From positions 62,001 through 126,000 of the forward strand of contig RAYM01000010.1 of the NCBI GenBank assembly GCA_003611805.1: DNA of 64,000 nucleotides. The letters run 5' to 3'. The stretch is from a bacterium 1xD42-87. Lineage in GTDB: Bacteria; Bacillota; Clostridia; Lachnospirales; Lachnospiraceae. This document shows positions 35,630 to 46,673 of the stretch, piece after piece; position 1 is the first letter of the stretch, and every line of letters begins with the position of its first letter. A program made the translations under genes and the position numbers. The notes under the pieces were generated by a model. The model worked only from the letters and a program-made list of their open reading frames with translations, was not told the origin of the DNA and did no database searches.

Positions 35630-36985
35630 ATGGATTCTATCAAAAAAAAGTGGGATGAAATCAAAGAGACAGTCAGAAAAGAATATGAGCTGACTGATGT
35701 TTCCTATGATACATGGATTAAACCTCTCAGCTTTTATGATGTGGAAGATAATGTGGTTATCATTATGATACCTTCTGATCAGGCTCATGCCCTCAACTAT
35801 ATTTCTTCCAAATATAAAAACTTTTTTAAAGTCATTGTTTCAGAAATGATGAACCATACGTACGATATTTCTTTCATATTGGAAAAAGAGACAATGGAAA
35901 AGGATAAAAAGTCAGAATCCGCAGTTAAAATTTCCAATCATGTAAATTATGAAAACGCGAATCTGAATCCAAAATATAAATTTGATACTTTTGTTGTTGG
36001 AAGTAATAACAAATTAGCACATTCCGCGGCTCTTGCTGCTGCGGAATCCCCGGGAGAAGTATATAATCCACTCTATATATATGGAGGAGCCGGTCTTGGA
36101 AAAACACACCTGATGCATTCCATCGGACATTTTATTTTAGAGAGAAATCCCGAAATAAAGGTTTTGTATGTCACTTCAGAAAACTTTACCAACGAAGTGA
36201 TAAGCTGTATCAGAAGCGGTGATGCCATTAAAATGAATAATATGAGGGAAAAATACAGAACAGTGGATATTCTTATGATTGATGATATCCAGTTTATTAT
36301 CGGCAAGGAAAGTACGCAGGAAGAATTTTTCCATACATTTAACACGCTTCACTCTGCCGGTAAACAGATCATTTTATCCTCAGACAAGCCGCCGAAAGAT
36401 ATGGAAACACTGGAAGAAAGACTGCGCTCCCGGTTTGAATGGGGACTGATCGCGGATATACAGCCTCCTGATTATGAAACCAGAATGGCTATTCTTCAAA
36501 AAAATGCAGAAAACTACAATAAGGAAATAGACAATGAAGTTTTACAATATATTGCGGAAAATGTTAAGTCAAACATCAGGGAGCTGGAAGGCGCATTAAA
36601 TAAAATCATGGCGTTCTCAAAATTAAACAAAGTGGATATTAATCTGGAATATGCGGAAGAAGCTCTCAAAGATGTCATTTATCCAAATAAAAAGAAAGAA
36701 ATTACACCTTCCCTTATTATAGAAGTTGTTGCAGAACATTTTGGCATCAGTCCGGAAGATATCGCTTCAAGAAAAAGAACGGCGGAGCTCGTACAGCCAA
36801 GACAGATAGTTATGTACCTTTGCAGACAGCTCACAGAGTCTTCCTTACAAAATATTGCAAAGACAATCGGAAAAAAAGATCATACAACAGTTTTACACGG
36901 CATTGAAAAGATAACGGAAAAAATGGAAAATGATGAGGAACTAAAAAATAAGGTAGATATCATCAGAAAAAAAATTGTACCTTAA
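35630..36985 (+). CDS. dnaA: Chromosomal replication initiator DnaA
   Basis: 451 residues, full length. Domain I (residues 1-85, KKKWDEIKETVRKEYELTD), a short linker, the AAA+ domain III, and the DNA-binding domain IV. Walker A is GGAGLGKTHLMHSIG and Walker B is ILMIDDIQFI. The conserved DERLRSRF arginine-finger equivalent is EERLRSRFEWGL. Domain IV has the DNA-reading loop SRKRTAELVQPRQIVMYLCR and the signature KDHTTVLHG. GAGGT precedes the ATG. DnaA boxes flank the gene on both sides. It starts the rightward replication operon. Confidence 0.98.
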   Translation: MDSIKKKWDEIKETVRKEYELTDVSYDTWIKPLSFYDVEDNVVIIMIPSDQAHALNYISSKYKNFFKVIVSEMMNHTYDISFILEKETMEKDKKSESAVKISNHVNYENANLNPKYKFDTFVVGSNNKLAHSAALAAAESPGEVYNPLYIYGGAGLGKTHLMHSIGHFILERNPEIKVLYVTSENFTNEVISCIRSGDAIKMNNMREKYRTVDILMIDDIQFIIGKESTQEEFFHTFNTLHSAGKQIILSSDKPPKDMETLEERLRSRFEWGLIADIQPPDYETRMAILQKNAENYNKEIDNEVLQYIAENVKSNIRELEGALNKIMAFSKLNKVDINLEYAEEALKDVIYPNKKKEITPSLIIEVVAEHFGISPEDIASRKRTAELVQPRQIVMYLCRQLTESSLQNIAKTIGKKDHTTVLHGIEKITEKMENDEELKNKVDIIRKKIVP

Positions 36986-36988
36986 TTT

Positions 36989-37280
36989 TTATCCACATGA
37001 TTTTCTACATTCAATGTGAATGAGAAGTAAATGACTGTGTTATGACATTAATGTCATTTATAATAGGTAAAAAACATTGTTTATAACTTACTGTTTATCA
37101 TCATGTTATTCTTATTTATCAACAGAGGAAACGTGTTACAAAAAGCTTTTAAACAATGGGATAAATAAGGTTATTCACATATCTACATCCGTTATTATGA
37201 TTACTATGAAATAATTATTTATTTATTAACCTAAGGAAAAGTTTCAACTCACCCACAAGCATGAAAGGAAATTATTCACA
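36989..37280. other. oriC, right half: DnaA boxes in the dnaA-dnaN gap
   Basis: The 296-bp gap between dnaA and dnaN (36986-37281) has DnaA boxes TTATCCACA at 36989-36997 (perfect), TTATTCACA at 37171-37179 and TTATTCACA at 37272-37280. TTATCAACA at 37116-37124 has one mismatch. The last box ends one base before the dnaN start codon. The region is very AT-rich, with a run of A/T around 37205-37235 that could be the unwinding element. A 16-bp palindrome ATGACATTAATGTCAT lies at 37042-37057. Confidence 0.85.
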
Positions 37281-37281
37281 A

Positions 37282-38391
37282 ATGAAAATTGTATGTACAA
37301 AATCTAATCTGTTAACCGGCGTACAGACAGTATCAAAAGCTGTCCCCAATAAAACGACCATGTCTATATTGGAATGTATTCTGGTAGATACTACAGGAGA
37401 AGATATCAAACTGACAGCTAATGACATGGAACTTGGCATTGAGACTGTGATTGAAGGAGAGATTTTAGAGAAGGGTATGATTGCCCTTGACGCTAAGATA
37501 TTTCTTGAGATTGTGAGGAAACTTCCCGATAACGATATTACCATTGAGACAGATCCCTCCTTCAAGACAACGATCACTTGTGAAAAAGCGAAATTTAATA
37601 TTATAGGAAAATCGGGAGAAGATTTTTCTTATCTTCCCGAAATTGAAAAAAAGGATTCTGTGGTTATCTCCCAGTTTACCTTAAAGGAAGTGATCAGACA
37701 GACTATTTTTTCCATAGCAGATAATGAAAATAATAAACTGATGACAGGAGAGCTGTTTGAGATTTCTGATGATATGTTAAAAGTGGTTTCTCTGGATGGT
37801 CACCGTATTTCCATCAGAAAGATAGCACTCAAAAATTCTTATGGAAATAAAAAGGTAGTTGTTCCCGGAAAGACATTGAGTGAAGTAAGTAAGATTTTAT
37901 CCGGGGATATGGATAAAGACGTCAGTATTTTCTTTACGGACAAACATATTTTATTTGAATTTAACGATACGGTCGTTGTTTCCAGACTGATAGAAGGGGA
38001 GTATTTTAAGATAGACCAGATGCTTTCAAGTGATTACGAGACAAAGATCAAAATGAATAAGAGAGAACTTCTCGACTGTATCGACAGGGCGACTCTTCTT
38101 GTGAAGGAAGGAGATAAAAAGCCTGTTATTATTGATGTGAAAGATACTTCCATGCAGCTTAAGATGAATTCCACTGTAGGAAGCATGGATGAAGATATTG
38201 ATATTGACAAAGAAGGAAAGGATCTTAAGATTGGATTCAATCCTAAGTTTTTGATCGATGCACTGCGCGTGATTGAGGATGAAGAAATTATTATTTATAT
38301 GGTAAATCCGAAGGCACCCTGTTTTATCAAAGATGAGAGCGAAAGTTATATTTATATGATTCTTCCGGTGAATTTTATAAACGTCGAATAA
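37282..38391 (+). CDS. dnaN: DNA polymerase III sliding clamp (beta)
   Basis: 369 residues, the normal clamp length of three similar domains. Forms the ring that tethers polymerase to DNA. The start ATG at 37282 (MKIVCTKSN) matches the family. An upstream ATG at 37261 would add seven residues and contain the DnaA box TTATTCACA within coding sequence. The C-terminal YMILPVNFINVE is close to the consensus YMIMPMRL-like end. Clear of unusual features. It is followed by two strong hairpins rather than directly by the next gene. Confidence 0.97.
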   Translation: MKIVCTKSNLLTGVQTVSKAVPNKTTMSILECILVDTTGEDIKLTANDMELGIETVIEGEILEKGMIALDAKIFLEIVRKLPDNDITIETDPSFKTTITCEKAKFNIIGKSGEDFSYLPEIEKKDSVVISQFTLKEVIRQTIFSIADNENNKLMTGELFEISDDMLKVVSLDGHRISIRKIALKNSYGNKKVVVPGKTLSEVSKILSGDMDKDVSIFFTDKHILFEFNDTVVVSRLIEGEYFKIDQMLSSDYETKIKMNKRELLDCIDRATLLVKEGDKKPVIIDVKDTSMQLKMNSTVGSMDEDIDIDKEGKDLKIGFNPKFLIDALRVIEDEEIIIYMVNPKAPCFIKDESESYIYMILPVNFINVE

Positions 38392-38393
38392 TA

Positions 38394-38487
38394 ACGCGAA
38401 AAGAAGTTCTAAAGACATCGCGCCATAGGACGTGATGCCAAGAACTTCTAAGTTTCGCGTAAGAGAATGCTAAAAACAGCATTCTCT
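38394..38487 (+). other. Two stacked hairpins in the dnaN to S4-gene leader
   Basis: A long imperfect stem pairs ACGCGAAAAGAAGTTCT (38394-38410) with AGAACTT...TTTCGCGT (38441-38460); inside it ACATCGCG and CGTGATG also pair. It is followed at once by a perfect 10-bp hairpin AGAGAATGCT/AGCATTCTCT (38462-38471 and 38478-38487). No T-run follows either stem, so transcription may read through to the S4 gene at 38515. Candidate RNA regulatory or processing element. Confidence 0.55.
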
Positions 38488-38514
38488 GTACATATGTGTA
38501 TAGGATGTAAAAAT

Positions 38515-38727
38515 ATGGAAACAATAAAAATAAGGGATGATTTTATCAAGCTTGGGCAGGCTTTGAAGCTGGCGGGTCTTGTGGAATCCGGCGTGGATGC
38601 GAAAATGGAAATACAGGAAGGATTTGTGAGGGTAAACGGCGAGGTGGAAGTACAGCGCGGTAAAAAAATACGTCCCGGTGATGTAATTGAATATAACGGA
38701 CAACAAATTAAGGTAGTGGACGAATGA
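38515..38727 (+). CDS. S4-domain RNA-binding protein (YaaA/RlbA type)
   Basis: 70 residues, almost all S4 fold: DDFIKLGQALKLAGLVESG, then GFVRVNGEVEVQRGKKIR and PGDVIEYNG. Known homologues stand between dnaN and recF in many Firmicutes and bind rRNA or structured RNA, possibly in ribosome assembly. Start ATG 38515 with AGGATG upstream; an upstream frame to 38467 has no support. Its stop overlaps the recF start by 4 bp (ATGA), so the two are translationally coupled. Confidence 0.9.
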   Translation: METIKIRDDFIKLGQALKLAGLVESGVDAKMEIQEGFVRVNGEVEVQRGKKIRPGDVIEYNGQQIKVVDE

Positions 38728-39803
38728 TTATCAAATCGTTAGAATTAGCAGATTTCAGAAATTATGATTCTCTACATATTGATTTCAGTAAGGGAACAAA
38801 TATTTTATATGGTGATAACGCACAGGGAAAGACAAATATCTTAGAAGCCATTTTTTTATCTGCTACTACCAAATCCCATAAGGGAAGTAAAGATAAAGAT
38901 ATTGTTAATTTTGCGAAAGAAGAGGCGCATATAAGAACTTATCTTGAAAAAGATGAAGTTGAGATAAGAGTAGATATGCATCTTCGCAAAAGTAAAACAA
39001 AGGGTATCGCGATTGACGGTCAAAAGATAAAAAAAGCGGCAGAACTTCTAGGACTGTTAAATGTCGTATTTTTTTCGCCGGAAGACCTTTCTATTATTAA
39101 AAATGGTCCTTCGGAGAGAAGAAGATTTGTGGATATGGAACTGTGTCAGCTCGACTCGTTTTATATCTATAATCTGAATCACTACAATAAAATAGTGAAT
39201 CAGAGAAATAAGCTGCTGAAGGATATGTATTTTAATCCATCCTTAAGGGAGACTTTGAATATATGGGATTCCCAGCTAGTTTCTTTTGGAAGTAAAATTA
39301 TAGAGAGAAGGAAACTTTTTGTAGAGCAGTTAAATGAAATTATTTTTGATATTCATAAAAAATTATCAGGCGGTAAGGAAGAATTAGTTATTCAATATGA
39401 ACCTGATGTTTTGATTGAAGATTATGAAAAAGCTCTTTGTGCCTGTCAGGACAGGGATGTTAAGTTAAAGCAGACGACAGTGGGACCGCACAGGGATGAT
39501 TTTTCATTTATGGTGGGAGATATCGATATCAGAAGATTCGGATCTCAGGGGCAGCAGAGAACGGCGGCGCTTTCTTTAAAATTGTCGGAGATAGAACTTG
39601 TAAAGAAATTAACGAAAGATAATCCTGTTCTGCTGCTTGACGATGTGTTGTCAGAGCTTGACAGCAACAGGCAAAATTATCTGCTAAGTACGATCGGCGA
39701 TATCCAAACGATTATTACATGTACAGGATTGGATGAATTTGTCAATAACCGGTTTGAGATTGATAAGGTTTTTAAGATAGAAAACGGAAGTATCGTGGAG
39801 TAA
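38724..39803 (+). CDS. recF: DNA replication and repair protein RecF
   Basis: 359 residues, SMC-like ATPase without a long coiled coil. Loads RecA at gaps. Walker A is YGDNAQGKTNILEAIF; the signature motif is GSQGQQRTAALSLKLSE; Walker B is LLLDDVLSELDSN. Coupled to the S4 gene by a 4-bp overlap and followed by gyrB after 40 bp. Confidence 0.96.
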   Translation: MIIKSLELADFRNYDSLHIDFSKGTNILYGDNAQGKTNILEAIFLSATTKSHKGSKDKDIVNFAKEEAHIRTYLEKDEVEIRVDMHLRKSKTKGIAIDGQKIKKAAELLGLLNVVFFSPEDLSIIKNGPSERRRFVDMELCQLDSFYIYNLNHYNKIVNQRNKLLKDMYFNPSLRETLNIWDSQLVSFGSKIIERRKLFVEQLNEIIFDIHKKLSGGKEELVIQYEPDVLIEDYEKALCACQDRDVKLKQTTVGPHRDDFSFMVGDIDIRRFGSQGQQRTAALSLKLSEIELVKKLTKDNPVLLLDDVLSELDSNRQNYLLSTIGDIQTIITCTGLDEFVNNRFEIDKVFKIENGSIVE

Positions 39804-39813
39804 TTGTTTATAG

Positions 39814-41784
<1,971 letters not shown>

Positions 41785-41813
41785 CAGGCATTTGTTTTTC
41801 CAGCACGCTATAA

Positions 41814-41867
41814 CGAGCAAATATCCGATGAGATCGGATAAGAAGTGCGCAAGCACGAATTTGCGAG
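41814..41867. repeat. Palindromic element between gyrB and gyrA
   Basis: Spans three nested stems: an outer GCAAAT/ATTTGC, an inner ATCCGAT/ATCGGAT and GTGC/GCAC. It begins CGAGCAAAT and ends AATTTGCGAG. It resembles the element at 46419-46473 in its CGAGCAA start, an AAGCAC hairpin and a GCGAG end. It lies immediately upstream of the gyrA ribosome-binding site, where it may affect gyrA translation. Confidence 0.5.
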
Positions 41868-41883
41868 TCTAGAGGAGAAAAAA

Positions 41884-44463
41884 ATGGATGATAAAATTTT
41901 TGACAAGATAGAGGACGTCGATCTTAAGAAAAAGATGGAAGATTCTTATATCGATTATGCCATGAGCGTCATTGCCGCCCGTGCGCTGCCGGATGTGAGA
42001 GACGGTCTGAAGCCTGTACAGCGCCGCGTCCTTTATTCCATGATTGAATTGAATAACGGGCCGGATAAGCCTCACAGAAAGAGCGCCCGTATCGTCGGTG
42101 ATACCATGGGTAAATATCATCCTCACGGTGACAGTTCCATTTACGGAGCGTTGGTAAATATGGCGCAGGACTGGTCCACCAGATATCCGCTTGTGGACGG
42201 GCATGGGAATTTCGGTTCCATGGATGGAGACGGCGCTGCAGCGATGCGTTACACAGAAGCGCGTCTCAGCAAAATTTCCATGGAGCTTCTGGCAGATATC
42301 AATAAAAATACCGTGGATTTTGTGCCGAATTTCGATGATACGGAGAAAGAGCCCGTGGTCCTGCCTAGCCGTTATCCTAATCTTTTGGTAAACGGTACAA
42401 CAGGAATTGCGGTTGGTATGGCTACCAACATCCCTCCTCACAATCTTCGTGAGGTCACAAATGCAGTTGTTAAAATTATTGATAACCAGATTACAGACAG
42501 CAGGAAGACGGAAATAGAGGAACTGCTCCAGATTGTGAAGGCTCCCGATTTTCCCACTGGTGGTATTATTTTGGGGACGAAAGGCGCGGAGGAAGCGTAC
42601 CGCACAGGACGCGGTAAAGTGAGAGTCCGTGCAGTCACGGAAATAGAGACGATGGATAACGGAAAGAGCCGTATTATCGTGACAGAGCTTCCCTATATGG
42701 TGAATAAGGCAAATCTTATCTTAAAGATTGCCGATTTGGTAAAATTGAAAAAAATTGATGGTATCACAGACCTGCGGGACGAGACAAACCGTGAAGGTAT
42801 GAGAATCGTGATCGAGCTGAGAAAGGATGCAAACGCTAATGTGATCCTGAACCAGCTTTATAAGCATACACAGCTGCAGGATTCTTTCGGTGTTATCATG
42901 CTTGCCTTAGTGGATAACCAGCCGAAGGTGATGAACCTTCTGGACATGCTCACCTACTATCTGGATCATCAGAAGGATGTGGTGACGAGAAGAACGAAAT
43001 ATGATCTTGACAAGGCAGAAGAGAGAGATCATATTTTACAGGGTCTGCTGATTGCTCTGGATAACATTGACGAAGTGATTCAGATTATGAGAAGCAGCCG
43101 CACCACTGCCATCGCTAAAGAAAGATTGATGGAGCGTTTCGGGTTTTCCGACGTACAGGCACAGGCGATCGCGGATATGCGTCTGCGCGCGCTGACCGGT
43201 CTGGAGAGAGAAAAGCTTGAGAACGAGCATGAGGAGCTCCTCAAAAAGATTCAGGAGTTGAAGGCGATTTTGGCTGATGAAAAACTACTTCTTGGCGTGA
43301 TCAAAGAGGAAATGATGATTACCGCTGAAAAGTACGGCGATGACAGAAGAAGTAAGATCGGATTTGACGTTTATGATATCAATATGGAGGATCTGATTCC
43401 GAGGGATAATACCGTAATTGCCATGACCAGCCTTGGTTATATCAAGCGCATGACGGTGGACAATTTCAAGTCCCAGAACAGGGGAGGCAAGGGCATCAAG
43501 GGAATGCAGACCATTGAGGAGGATTATATTGAGGACCTTCTCATGACGACAACCCACCATTACCTCATGTTCTTTACGAACTACGGCAGGGTGTACCGTC
43601 TGAAAGCATATGAGATTCCCGAGGCGAGCCGTACCGCGAGAGGTATTGCGATCGTTAATATTTTGCAGTTGAATCCGGGTGAAAAAATTTCAGCAATGAT
43701 TCCGATTAAGGATTATGAAGAAAACAAAAATCTCTTTATGGTGACAAAACGAGGCATTGTGAAAAAAACTTCCATCATGGAATTTTCCAATGTCAGGAAA
43801 AACGGGCTGGCGGCTATCAATCTGCGGGATGATGACGAATTGATTGAGGTAAAAGCAACTTCCAGTGAGACAGATATTTTCCTTGTCACAAAACATGGCA
43901 TGTGTATCCGCTTTAAGGAGACGGACGTAAGACCTACCGGCAGGTCTTCCATGGGTGTGATTGGCATGAATCTGTCTGACAGGGATGAGATTGTAGGAAT
44001 GCAGTTAGACCATCAGGGAGATTCCCTTCTGATTGTGTCGGAAAACGGCATGGGCAAGAGGACGTATCTGGAAGAGTTTACCGTGCAGAAACGCGGCGGC
44101 AAGGGCTTAAAGTGCTATAAGATTACGGAAAAAACAGGTAATGTGGTCGGCGTAAAAGCTGTCAATGACGATCACGAAATTATGATGATCACCACGGAAG
44201 GTATCATCATCCAACTCCGTATGGAAGATATCTCAACCCTCGGCAGAATCACTTCCGGCGTGAAAATGATCAATCTGGACGATAATGTGAAAGTGGCGAA
44301 AATTGCCAAGGTTCGGGAAAAGATCAGCAACGGTGAGGAAGAGTTTGAGAATATCGACGATGCCATGGAGGAAATACCTGAGGAGGAGAAGTATAATCTT
44401 CCCGAAGATTATGATGATGGGAAAGAAGTGAATCTTCCGAAAGAAGAGGAAGAGGATGAATAA
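41884..44463 (+). CDS. gyrA: DNA gyrase subunit A
   Basis: 859 residues. Breakage-reunion subunit. The start ATG 41884 ([11 protein letters not shown]) has GAGGAG; a longer frame to 41845 would include part of the palindromic element. The catalytic tyrosine is Tyr123 in RYTEARLSK. The quinolone-determining region reads [15 protein letters not shown]: Ser84 matches E. coli Ser83, and Gly88 stands where E. coli has Asp87. The six-bladed C-terminal wrapping domain has the GyrA-box-like [10 protein letters not shown]. The tail is strongly acidic (EEEEDE). Confidence 0.97.
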   Translation: MDDKIFDKIEDVDLKKKMEDSYIDYAMSVIAARALPDVRDGLKPVQRRVLYSMIELNNGPDKPHRKSARIVGDTMGKYHPHGDSSIYGALVNMAQDWSTRYPLVDGHGNFGSMDGDGAAAMRYTEARLSKISMELLADINKNTVDFVPNFDDTEKEPVVLPSRYPNLLVNGTTGIAVGMATNIPPHNLREVTNAVVKIIDNQITDSRKTEIEELLQIVKAPDFPTGGIILGTKGAEEAYRTGRGKVRVRAVTEIETMDNGKSRIIVTELPYMVNKANLILKIADLVKLKKIDGITDLRDETNREGMRIVIELRKDANANVILNQLYKHTQLQDSFGVIMLALVDNQPKVMNLLDMLTYYLDHQKDVVTRRTKYDLDKAEERDHILQGLLIALDNIDEVIQIMRSSRTTAIAKERLMERFGFSDVQAQAIADMRLRALTGLEREKLENEHEELLKKIQELKAILADEKLLLGVIKEEMMITAEKYGDDRRSKIGFDVYDINMEDLIPRDNTVIAMTSLGYIKRMTVDNFKSQNRGGKGIKGMQTIEEDYIEDLLMTTTHHYLMFFTNYGRVYRLKAYEIPEASRTARGIAIVNILQLNPGEKISAMIPIKDYEENKNLFMVTKRGIVKKTSIMEFSNVRKNGLAAINLRDDDELIEVKATSSETDIFLVTKHGMCIRFKETDVRPTGRSSMGVIGMNLSDRDEIVGMQLDHQGDSLLIVSENGMGKRTYLEEFTVQKRGGKGLKCYKITEKTGNVVGVKAVNDDHEIMMITTEGIIIQLRMEDISTLGRITSGVKMINLDDNVKVAKIAKVREKISNGEEEFENIDDAMEEIPEEEKYNLPEDYDDGKEVNLPKEEEEDE

Positions 44464-44472
44464 GAAACTTAG

Positions 44473-44499
44473 GAGAATGCCTTAAAAATAGGCATTCTC
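44473..44499 (+). other. Hairpin after gyrA
   Basis: GAGAATGCC (44473-44481) pairs with GGCATTCTC (44491-44499) around a 9-nt AT loop. It closely resembles the second hairpin after dnaN (AGAGAATGCT/AGCATTCTCT). No T-run follows. It lies 20 bp before the next start. Confidence 0.5.
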
Positions 44500-44518
44500 T
44501 GCATTTATGAGGAAAAGT

Positions 44519-45388
44519 ATGAGTGATTATAAAATAGCTGTCATAGGAGATATTCACAGTAATTATGTGGGGCTTGAGAGGTGTATCGAACATGCCTTAA
44601 AGCAAGATCCCGATGAGTTTTTGTTTCTTGGGGATTATATCAGCGACTGTCCCTATCCGCAGAAAACAATGAAGATTGTCTATGAGATGGATCGCGATTA
44701 TAAGTGCCGTTTTATCCGGGGAAACCGGGAAGATTATATGCTGAACCACAGGAAAAATCCGGAGGAACGGTGGACGTATTCTTCTGCCAGCGGCAATCTG
44801 CTTTACACTTATGAAAATTTGACAGAACGGGATTTTCAATTTTTTGAAAGTCTTGCTATTAATGGTTATTATGAGAGAGAGGGATATCAGCCTTTTCGTT
44901 ATTGTCACGGTTCCTTAGTTCGTTCCAATGAGATATTGGAACCGAACGGTGAAAATACCATCCAGATTATGAAAGGTCTTGATGTGAATTTACTGATATC
45001 CGGACATGTACATTTTCAGGAAGAAAAGGTATACGATGGCAAGAAGATACTGCATCCGGGCTCGGTGGGTGTTCCTTGGTATTTTGACGGAAGAACGCAG
45101 TATATGATGCTTCACGGGTCGAAAAGAGGATGGGAAGCGGAATTTTTTCAACTGGATTATGATGTGGAAAAATTGGTAAAGGATTTTGAAACTTCCGGGT
45201 TAAATGAAAAATCGCTGGCATGGTCGAAAATCACAATTCACACGCTTCGTACAGGTATCGACCATAATTTGGCATGTCTGACAAGGGCAAAAGAGTTGTG
45301 TAAGGAGGCGGAAGGAAGCGTGAACTGGCCGGATATTCCCGAGAAATACTGGCAGCAGACTTTGAGGGAATTTGGGATTGCGGATTGA
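44519..45388 (+). CDS. Metallophosphoesterase, calcineurin-like
   Basis: 289 residues. Cytoplasmic dinuclear metal phosphodiesterase. Motifs: GDIHSN (D-x-H), GDYISD (GD), GNRED (GNH variant, with Arg replacing His), and a C-terminal GHVHF and HPGSVGVPW. The middle GNRE(D) motif is the usual GNHD/E with His replaced, seen in several bacterial homologues. GAGG lies upstream of the ATG at 44519. It stands 56 bp after gyrA and may be on the same transcript. Substrate unknown. Confidence 0.85.
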   Translation: MSDYKIAVIGDIHSNYVGLERCIEHALKQDPDEFLFLGDYISDCPYPQKTMKIVYEMDRDYKCRFIRGNREDYMLNHRKNPEERWTYSSASGNLLYTYENLTERDFQFFESLAINGYYEREGYQPFRYCHGSLVRSNEILEPNGENTIQIMKGLDVNLLISGHVHFQEEKVYDGKKILHPGSVGVPWYFDGRTQYMMLHGSKRGWEAEFFQLDYDVEKLVKDFETSGLNEKSLAWSKITIHTLRTGIDHNLACLTRAKELCKEAEGSVNWPDIPEKYWQQTLREFGIAD

Positions 45389-45410
45389 ATTTAGTAAAAT
45401 AAATCGAATA

Positions 45411-45446
45411 AAAAAGGTTCCTGCGTCGAAAAGCAGGAACCTTTTT
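45411..45446. terminator. Bidirectional terminator
   Basis: AAAAAGGTTCCTGC/GCAGGAACCTTTTT, a perfect 14-bp stem with an 8-nt loop, flanked by A- and T-rich runs, lies between the rightward phosphoesterase and the leftward XRE gene. It ends both. Confidence 0.92.
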
Positions 45447-45457
45447 ATGCACACTTT

Positions 45458-46393
45458 TTAGTTTTCTTCCTCATTATTATGATTAATAACCATAGATACG
45501 ATGCCACAGGCAATGCCAAAAACGGGATAGACCACCCATGCAATATGCCATAATTTTCCAAGTAGACCGCATCCGAGAAAGATCATGGTGGCAACCATCA
45601 TAATGCTGCCGCAGATGACACCGATTTTTTTATCGTTTTTGTAGGTCTGCGAATTGTGGTCATGCATCAGGTTGTAGCGCTCAATATTGTATTTGCTGTC
45701 CTGTGTGCCTGCGTAGACAAACAATATAACGGCTATGGTTACAAGGAACATAAATATAGCGCCGCCAAGTGCATCGAAGTCAATCCTGTTCCGTATCATA
45801 TGGTTGGCAGAAATAACCGCGTCAAGCGTGACTGCCAGAATCATGCCGAAAATAATGAGAACGACCCCGGTAGTGATAAATTGAATCAGTTTTTTGTGAA
45901 ATGCTTCTTTTTCCTCATCCGAATAAAAGTTTTCTATGTATGGATATTTCTTTTCAAAATAACTTCTCTGTAGGCCGGAAACAATAAAAATTGCTACGGC
46001 TGCTATTACGAAGAAAAGAAATATGATGCCGGAAAATTCATCCATATCAAAACCATGTACTTTAGGAATAAAAGTATTTAAAAGCAGCATAATAGTAACT
46101 CCGCTCAAGATTAGTCCCACACCTGTTGTAATTCTTCTGCTGAATTGATTCATAAACTGATCATAGTTGCATTTGTCCTCCACATACTGCGAGCTGATGT
46201 CTTTCTGCACCAGATCGTCCAAACTACAGTGGAAGAGATTGGCAAGCTGCAACAGTTTATCCATTTCAGGGTAGGTCGTATCCGATTCCCATTTGGAGAC
46301 AGACTGTCTTGATACTTCTAAAGATTCCGCCAGTTGTTCTTGTGTGATGTTGTCCCGTTTTCTTAAAAATTGTAAGTTTTGTCCTAAGCTCAT
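45458..46393 (-). CDS. XRE-family regulator with membrane domain
   Basis: 311 residues. The N-terminal HTH is classic Cro/CI: LRKRDNITQEQLAESLEVSR then QSVSKWESDTTYPEMDKLL. The rest holds about six hydrophobic helices (GVGLILSGVTIMLLLNTF, GIIFLFFVIAAVAIFIVS, FITTGVVLIIFGMILAVT, GAIFMFLVTIAVILFV, MMVATMIFLGCGLLG). The start ATG at 46393 has AGGAGA. It is likely a membrane-anchored sensor of cell envelope state; that is inference. No partner gene is adjacent. A palindromic element lies upstream. Confidence 0.82.
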   Translation of the reverse strand: MSLGQNLQFLRKRDNITQEQLAESLEVSRQSVSKWESDTTYPEMDKLLQLANLFHCSLDDLVQKDISSQYVEDKCNYDQFMNQFSRRITTGVGLILSGVTIMLLLNTFIPKVHGFDMDEFSGIIFLFFVIAAVAIFIVSGLQRSYFEKKYPYIENFYSDEEKEAFHKKLIQFITTGVVLIIFGMILAVTLDAVISANHMIRNRIDFDALGGAIFMFLVTIAVILFVYAGTQDSKYNIERYNLMHDHNSQTYKNDKKIGVICGSIMMVATMIFLGCGLLGKLWHIAWVVYPVFGIACGIVSMVINHNNEEEN

Positions 46394-46418
46394 AATGTAA
46401 TCTCCTGTTCTTTTTTCC

Positions 46419-46473
46419 GCGAGCAATGGGCCAAGCGGATGTGTAAGCACATCCATTTGGCGAATGCTGCGAG
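46419..46473. repeat. Palindromic element upstream of the XRE gene
   Basis: The centre is a perfect stem GGATGTG-TAAG-CACATCC (46437-46454 region). The outer arms AGCA..CCAA and TTGG..TGCT pair with mismatches, and the ends are CGCGAGC and GCTGCGAG. It is 26 bp upstream of the gene's start codon, on the far side of its ribosome-binding site. Shares the layout of the gyrB-gyrA element at 41814-41867. Confidence 0.45.
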
Positions 46474-46673
46474 AGTTTAATACCCTGCAGCTTACTACGG
46501 GGTATTTGACTTGCGCCGGCTATGGTCATATTGTAGGATAGCGGAGATGTAAAGACCATCAATTTCATGTTGCTTTTAAATATTTTCATGTAAAGTTGCG
46601 GTTGCATCCCCGTAAATACGGCGTTTTTAACGATAGCGGAACAAAATAGAAGATTGACACTGAATCGTTACGA

